Below are positions 5,035-8,922 of a stretch of 8,922 bases of DNA, piece after piece. Source of the DNA: Flavobacteriales bacterium UBA5869. Lineage in GTDB: Bacteria > Bacteroidota > Bacteroidia > Flavobacteriales_D > Crocinitomicaceae. A program made the position numbers and the translations under genes. Every line of letters begins with the position of its first letter. The first letter of the stretch is position 1. The notes under the pieces are model-generated. The model saw nothing but the letters and a program-made list of their open reading frames with translations, was not told where the DNA came from and ran no database searches. The DNA lies in assembly GCA_002432565.1 (NCBI GenBank), contig DJFP01000178.1, positions 44,405 through 53,326 on the forward strand. Reading direction: 5' to 3'.

Positions 5035-5985
5035 ATGATATTAGAACAATTTAAACAAGACGTCAGGTTGGGACTTTCTCAAAATCCCAAGCAAATTCCC
5101 TCCAAGTATTTTTACGATAAACGTGGTGACGAATTATTCGTGCAGATCATGAACATGCCCGAGTATTACCTGACGCGATCAGAAATGGAGATCTTCCAAC
5201 AACAATCAGCAGCTATCATTTCAAGCTTTGATATTCAAAAAGGGGAAGAAATAGAGGTGGTAGAACTGGGTGCAGGCGACGGAACAAAAACCATTCACCT
5301 GTTATTCGAATTGATTCGTGCCCGTGTTACTTTCAAGTACATTCCGATTGATATTTCTTCCAATGCATTGGATGGATTGGAAAACCGGATGAAAGAAGAA
5401 ATCCCGGAACTGGCTATCAACAGCCTGCATGGCGATTATTTCCAAATGTTGAGCGATCTGAAAAAATCTCCCAACAGGAAGATTATTTTGTTCCTGGGAT
5501 CGAATATCGGGAATATGCCGGATGAACAGGCAAAAACCTTTATCGCATCTCTCAGTAAGAACCTGAACAAAGGAGATAAGATTGTTCTGGGGGTTGATCT
5601 GATCAAGGAAAAAGAAGTGGTCCTGCCTGCATACGATGATGCAGCGGGCATTACACGAGATTTCAACCTGAACTTATTGGAGCGGATGAATCGGGAACTA
5701 CATGCAAATTTTGACCTCGATGGTTTTGTGCATGATCCCGAATACCACGAGTCTGAAGGGATTGCCAAAAGTTTCCTGAAGAGTACCAAAAAACAAGTGG
5801 TGGAAGTGAAAGCGATCAATCAATCTTTTTCATTTGAAGAGAACGAGCGGATCCACACGGAAATTTCCCGCAAATACAACGATCAGATCCTGTCGAAGAT
5901 CATTGATCAATCCCCGTTATCGGTTCAGCAGCGTTTCACAGACCAGAAGACCTGGTTCGGGGATTATATTATTAATCGGGTGTAA
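5035..5985 (+). CDS. egtD: L-histidine N-alpha-methyltransferase EgtD
   Basis: An S-adenosylmethionine-dependent enzyme that trimethylates histidine to hercynine, the first step of ergothioneine biosynthesis. The 316 residues match the family length (about 320). Visible hallmarks are PSKYFYDKRGDELF (22-35), the PEYYLTRSE segment (42-50) whose tyrosine corresponds to the substrate-contacting one, the SAM motif ELGAGDGTKT (77-86), LGSNIGNM (154-161) with the substrate-binding Asn, AYDDAAGITRDFN (199-211) with a conserved Tyr200, and HTEIS with Glu276 and Ser278, matching Glu282/Ser284 of the mycobacterial enzyme that hold the histidine imidazole. The complete set suggests an active enzyme. It starts 1 base after the egtB stop, so translational coupling is likely. 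The operon ends at the palindrome 6005-6034. Confidence 0.95.
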   Translation: MILEQFKQDVRLGLSQNPKQIPSKYFYDKRGDELFVQIMNMPEYYLTRSEMEIFQQQSAAIISSFDIQKGEEIEVVELGAGDGTKTIHLLFELIRARVTFKYIPIDISSNALDGLENRMKEEIPELAINSLHGDYFQMLSDLKKSPNRKIILFLGSNIGNMPDEQAKTFIASLSKNLNKGDKIVLGVDLIKEKEVVLPAYDDAAGITRDFNLNLLERMNRELHANFDLDGFVHDPEYHESEGIAKSFLKSTKKQVVEVKAINQSFSFEENERIHTEISRKYNDQILSKIIDQSPLSVQQRFTDQKTWFGDYIINRV

Positions 5986-6004
5986 ACAATCGATTGAAAA
6001 AAAC

Positions 6005-6034
6005 AGTAGGGCGGAAAAATTTTTCCGCCCTACT
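6005..6034. terminator. 30-bp perfect palindrome ending the egt operon
   Basis: AGTAGGGCGGAAAAA (6005-6019) is followed directly by its exact reverse complement (6020-6034). The transcript would form a GC-rich stem with an A/U-rich top. There is no T-tract after the right arm. The position, 20 bases after the egtD stop, supports a terminator or 3'-end stabiliser that can work in both directions. Confidence 0.7.
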
Positions 6035-6078
6035 CCATAAATTATCTGTGCATCTGTGATGAGAAAAACCTGGAATCA

Positions 6079-6116
6079 CTTTTTAGTGGGTTATTTGTTA
6101 AGCTTTTACTAAAAAG
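6079..6116. promoter_or_regulatory. Inverted repeat upstream of the MauE-thioredoxin gene
   Basis: CTTTTTAGT (6079-6087) and ACTAAAAAG (6108-6116) are perfect 9-base inverted arms separated by 20 bases. They lie 50-87 bases before the ATG at 6166. They could form an operator or leader hairpin. No good -7 box can be assigned nearby (TATTTTAG at 6141-6148 is a poor match). Confidence 0.35.
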
Positions 6117-6165
6117 GGAAATACGAACGGTTGTTTCTATTATTTTAGGGGCATAAAATCGCATT

Positions 6166-7317
6166 ATGACAACTACCGGTATAGAGAAACAAGGATTTGT
6201 GAACAAACAGCTTCCAATAATCATCAAAGGATTAATGGCATTTATGTTCCTGCTTTCAGCAGTTGCAAAGTTGTACCCTTCTCCCAATCTGGCTTTACCG
6301 ACGTTTGAAGTAAAACAACTGATCCCCATGGGATTCAGTGAAACGAGTGCGGCTTATTTCTCGCGTATTTTGATCGGCTGTGAATTGGCCCTGGGGATTC
6401 TCCTGCTTCAGAAGAATTATTTCAAAAGATTGGTCATTCCGATGTCGTTTTTAATGCTGTTTATCTTTAGTATTCATTTGAGCTACGAAATTGCGTCAAC
6501 CGGAAACAGCGGGAACTGCGGATGTTTTGGCTCTTTGCTTCCTATGACTCCCGTTCAGGCTTTGATCAAGAATATCATCGGTATGGGATTGCTGGTTATT
6601 CTTTACCAAAAAACGTCGAAGCAAAATGATCAATTGAACTTTTCATTCCTGGCGGCAATTACTTTTGCATCTATCCTGGCAGTTTTTATGGTTGGACCGA
6701 TCCAGCGTAAATCCAATGATGAGCTTGTTGCAGAGATGATGGCAGAAATGAACATCGACCAGGAGGAAGAAACGGCCCCGGAAACAAGCACTTCAGAAAC
6801 ACCAAAAACCGAAAAACCGGAAACTGGAAAAACAGTTCCTGCAGATCCGAAAGAAGTGAAAGCGGGTGAAAAAGAAATGAAAACCGAAGAAAAACCGGTT
6901 GCAGACGAACCGAAAGCAAAAAAATCCGGATTCGCTTCTCAATATTCAGACATCGATAAAGGAAGAAAAATTCTGTGCTTCTTCGCACCTGGATGTGATC
7001 ACTGTAAAGAAACGGCAAAAGTACTCACTGAAATGGCTGCCAAAGATCCTGATTTCCCGGAAATGAAAATTGTATTCATGGATGAAGAAGCGGAATTAAT
7101 CCCCGATTTTTTTGCCTTTGCAGGGAAAAAGTACCCGTTCAAGATTTTAGATGTGGCTTCTTTCTGGACAGTGCTTGGAGGAACAAAAGATACTCCGGGA
7201 GTCTTTTACCTGTGGAACGGGAATATCGTAAAAGAATACGACGGAATCAACGAACGTGCCTTCAAAAAAGACGAATTCAAAAAGATCGTTCAGAAGAAGT
7301 GGTCGGAGTTGAAGTAA
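6166..7317 (+). CDS. MauE/DoxX-like membrane protein fused to a periplasmic thioredoxin domain
   Basis: A 383-residue protein resembling the Bacteroidota BT_3928-type DoxX/MauE proteins. Five likely membrane helices lie at about 17-37, 62-82, 89-108, 131-147 and 158-177. Positive loops (KNYFKR, QKTSKQ) mark the cytoplasmic side, which puts the GNCGCFG motif (Cys118, Cys120) and the C-terminus in the periplasm. A low-complexity Glu/Lys/Pro/Thr linker (about 183-255) leads to a thioredoxin-fold domain (about 256-383) with APGCDHC (Cys277, Cys280) and the cis-proline motif TPG (Pro344). An extra Cys271 precedes the active site. MauE is needed for disulfide-rich methylamine dehydrogenase maturation. 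By analogy, this protein may pass electrons or disulfides across the inner membrane; its partners are unknown. It forms its own unit between the palindrome at 6005 and the repeat-like stretch after 7350. Confidence 0.85.
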   Translation: MTTTGIEKQGFVNKQLPIIIKGLMAFMFLLSAVAKLYPSPNLALPTFEVKQLIPMGFSETSAAYFSRILIGCELALGILLLQKNYFKRLVIPMSFLMLFIFSIHLSYEIASTGNSGNCGCFGSLLPMTPVQALIKNIIGMGLLVILYQKTSKQNDQLNFSFLAAITFASILAVFMVGPIQRKSNDELVAEMMAEMNIDQEEETAPETSTSETPKTEKPETGKTVPADPKEVKAGEKEMKTEEKPVADEPKAKKSGFASQYSDIDKGRKILCFFAPGCDHCKETAKVLTEMAAKDPDFPEMKIVFMDEEAELIPDFFAFAGKKYPFKILDVASFWTVLGGTKDTPGVFYLWNGNIVKEYDGINERAFKKDEFKKIVQKKWSELK

Positions 7318-7350
7318 TCGCAAACAAGATTATAAATCAAGTTCTATTTT

Positions 7351-7435
7351 AACCGCAAAGAAGAGCCAGCTGTGGCTGGTGAAGACGGAGTGCAGTCTGA
7401 AAGACGCGGCACGAAGGTAAAAAAACGCAAAGGTT
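7351..7435. repeat. Repeat-like intergenic stretch with CGCAAAG ends
   Basis: AACC (7351-7354) and GGTT (7432-7435) form complementary ends, each next to a CGCAAAG (7354-7360 and 7426-7432). Inside lies a short hairpin, CCAGC-tgtg-GCTGG (7366-7379). The look recalls dispersed AACCGCAAAG elements that I associate with Bacteroidota intergenic regions. Only one copy is in this window, so its repeat nature is inferred. Confidence 0.35.
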
Positions 7436-7463
7436 TATTATCTTCATGATTCATTCTGAGCTT

Positions 7464-8777
7464 ATGAAAAACCTGTCACTCATTCTTTTTTGTTTGTTAA
7501 GCTTCTTTTCGGAAGCTCAAAAAAGCCTTCCTTTTAATGAAGAGAAGTTCTATTCGGAATTAGAGATTTTAGCCCGGAAGAAAAACTTTTTTGAGGTAAA
7601 AAACCTGCTTGTAACCAATAAATCCCGAATAGATAGGGAAGTTTACTTTTACTATTGGAGTTTGGTTGAAAATGCATTTTCCCACTTCAGGGAATCGAAC
7701 GAAGCTATTGAGGAATTCCTGGAAGGATCGGGAGCTATGAATAATGATTCCTTGTTTAAGGACATCCTGTTGGTGAAGCAGCTAAACCAGGTAAATCTGT
7801 TTGAATACAAGGATGCTTATTTGACCAATCAGTATATTCTGAACAATTTCAGTCATGTATGTACGGAAGATGAAATTGAGGATCTCACCAACACCGGAAC
7901 CATTTGGAAAGGGTTGGAAAATTCAGGCAAACAGGTAATTCACCACACTTCGGATGTAACTATTCAGTTAACACGAGATAATGCTAAGTTGGCGAACGTT
8001 CCGGTAACGGTCTCTGGCAATACTAAAAATTTCATCTTTGATACCGGAGCAAATTTTTCAGTAATCCAGCGTTCCGTTGCTCTTGAAATGGGATGTGAGA
8101 TTATTCCGATCCAGTTTAACGTTTCTGCCATTACCGGCGCAAAAGTGAAAAGCGACCTGGCAGTTGTCAAAGAGCTGAAGATCGGAGATCCTGGAGGATC
8201 CGGACAAGTGATCACCTGTGAAAACGTAGTTTTCCTGGTTTTTGACGATAAAGACCTCACTTTCGCAGAAGCGAATTATACGATACTTGGTATTATCGGG
8301 TTTCCGGTGATCCGCAACCTGGATGAAATACACATTACCAAAGATGATCAGCTGATGGTTCCTAAAACTGCCAAAATGTTTCCCATAAGCAATATGATCC
8401 TGAATGGATTTGTACCTGTAGTCCAGGTTGTAAAAAATTCGGATACGCTTCAGTTTACTTTTGATACCGGTGCGGTAGAAACATCACTGAACAGCAAATA
8501 TTACCTGAAATACCAAAAGGAGGTCAAAAGAAAAGGAAAGAAAAAGACACTTCAAGCCGGAGGAGCAGGAGGGATGGTAACCTTTGAAGGATACATGCTT
8601 CCAAAACTTACTCTTGCGGTGGATTCTTCCAAAGCCACATTGCAAAACCTCCAGGTCAGGACAGATAATTTGGAAAATGTCAGTGGTGATTTTGAAGGAA
8701 ACCTCGGGCAGGACTTTATCAAGCAGTTTGATGAAATGATCATCAGCTTTAAATATTCCGCGATTCAATTCAAATAG
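7464..8777 (+). CDS. Secreted protein with two tandem retropepsin-like aspartic protease domains
   Basis: A 437-residue protein with a signal peptide (MKNLSLILFCLLSFFSEA, probable cleavage before Gln19), hence periplasmic or exported. A helical, TPR-like region (about 22-150) is followed by two clan AA domains. The first has IFDTGANFSVI with catalytic-type Asp193 and the hydrophobic-Gly motif ILGIIGFPVI; the second has FTFDTGAVETS with Asp334 and NLGQDFI. Retropepsins usually work as dimers of one-motif chains; two DTGA motifs in one chain could form a complete pepsin-like active site. Substrates are unknown. ATG 7464 is preferred because the signal peptide starts there; ATG 7446 would add six polar residues and overlaps a weak -7-like TATCTTCA at 7439. 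The gene stands alone and is followed by the palindrome at 8786-8820. Confidence 0.85.
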   Translation: MKNLSLILFCLLSFFSEAQKSLPFNEEKFYSELEILARKKNFFEVKNLLVTNKSRIDREVYFYYWSLVENAFSHFRESNEAIEEFLEGSGAMNNDSLFKDILLVKQLNQVNLFEYKDAYLTNQYILNNFSHVCTEDEIEDLTNTGTIWKGLENSGKQVIHHTSDVTIQLTRDNAKLANVPVTVSGNTKNFIFDTGANFSVIQRSVALEMGCEIIPIQFNVSAITGAKVKSDLAVVKELKIGDPGGSGQVITCENVVFLVFDDKDLTFAEANYTILGIIGFPVIRNLDEIHITKDDQLMVPKTAKMFPISNMILNGFVPVVQVVKNSDTLQFTFDTGAVETSLNSKYYLKYQKEVKRKGKKKTLQAGGAGGMVTFEGYMLPKLTLAVDSSKATLQNLQVRTDNLENVSGDFEGNLGQDFIKQFDEMIISFKYSAIQFK

Positions 8778-8785
8778 AAATTGTT

Positions 8786-8820
8786 CAAGAAGTTCAAAAG
8801 TTCAACTTTTGAACTTCTTG
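8786..8820. terminator. Near-perfect 35-bp palindrome after the protease gene
   Basis: The arms 8786-8802 and 8804-8820 are exact 17-base reverse complements around a single base. GTT (8783-8785) and AAC (8822-8824) extend the stem past one bulged G. It begins 8 bases after the stop at 8777. The tail is only weakly T-rich (ctattatta). It probably terminates transcription in either direction and could extrude as a cruciform. Confidence 0.7.
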
Positions 8821-8841
8821 GAACTATTATTACTTCGGTGA

Positions 8842-8922
8842 CTGAATGCTTACGCAGACCTTGCTATGCCGAAGCGGCTTTGCGAAGGCTAAGAGCTACA
8901 GCAAAGGCGCAGCGGAGTCGAA
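8842..8922 (+). repeat. Dispersed intergenic repeat, copy C (runs to window edge)
   Basis: The sequence is exactly the reverse complement of 2317-2397 (81 of 81), and its part 8880-8913 matches copy A at the window start. It ends with AGCGGAGTCGAA, the core also present in the terminator palindromes at 1943 and 2441. The copy may continue beyond the window. It contains the nested hairpin described for copy B. Confidence 0.9.

Noticed and set aside
5436..5819. Minus-strand 127-codon open frame inside egtD
   Set aside because: It is antisense to a strongly conserved gene, has low-complexity Ser/Arg-rich composition and resembles no protein family.
6686..7018. Minus-strand 110-codon frame over the linker of the MauE-thioredoxin gene
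   Set aside because: It is the antisense reading of Glu/Lys-rich codons, giving Phe/Leu-rich noise.
1..8922. Genomic island or defence system spanning the window
   Set aside because: No integrase, transposase, toxin-antitoxin pair, nuclease or phage gene is present. The genes are metabolic, redox or regulatory, and the repeats look like intergenic elements rather than island ends.

Overview
The window looks like chromosomal DNA of a Bacteroidota bacterium, most likely of the order Flavobacteriales; a Fluviicola/Crocinitomicaceae-like organism would fit, but that is a weak inference. The evidence is protein families typical of the phylum, Bacteroidota-type -7 promoter boxes (TAnnTTTG) at 243-250 and 1360-1367, the second lying almost on the start codon, absence of strong Shine-Dalgarno sequences, and moderately AT-rich coding sequence. 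I see no transposase, integrase, phage gene, CRISPR array, rRNA or tRNA.

Layout. 1-34 is the truncated end of a dispersed intergenic repeat. 75-1316 is a module of a MarR-family regulator and a four-helix membrane protein; it is AT-rich and bracketed by two related copies of a terminator-like hairpin. A PhnA-domain gene with a degenerate zinc ribbon follows (1372-1938), convergent with a small GNAT acetyltransferase of the NATD1/YjdJ type (2018-2299, minus). A full 81-bp copy of the repeat, a 24-bp tandem duplication and a palindromic terminator fill 2317-2458. Next comes a pirin gene on the minus strand (2461-3342). Divergent from it is a tight three-gene operon, DUF427 - egtB - egtD (3588-5985), which encodes the core of ergothioneine biosynthesis and ends at a 30-bp perfect palindrome. 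Then come a membrane MauE/DoxX-like protein fused to a periplasmic thioredoxin domain (6166-7317) and a secreted protein with two retropepsin-like aspartic protease domains in one chain (7464-8777). The window closes with a 35-bp near-perfect palindrome and a third repeat copy, inverted relative to the second.

How the genes work together. The only clear pathway is ergothioneine: EgtD trimethylates histidine to hercynine and EgtB joins hercynine to a thiol donor, making the sulfoxide. The lyase (EgtE) and, if the gamma-glutamylcysteine route is used, EgtA and EgtC are not in the window. The DUF427 gene is co-transcribed and its role is unknown. Pirin and the MauE-thioredoxin fusion give the neighbourhood a redox flavour, but that link is inference only. 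I found no convincing wholly new system. The most worthwhile leads are the DUF427-egtBD operon, the MauE-thioredoxin fusion with two cysteine pairs both predicted to be periplasmic, the two-active-site-motif protease, and the repeat family.
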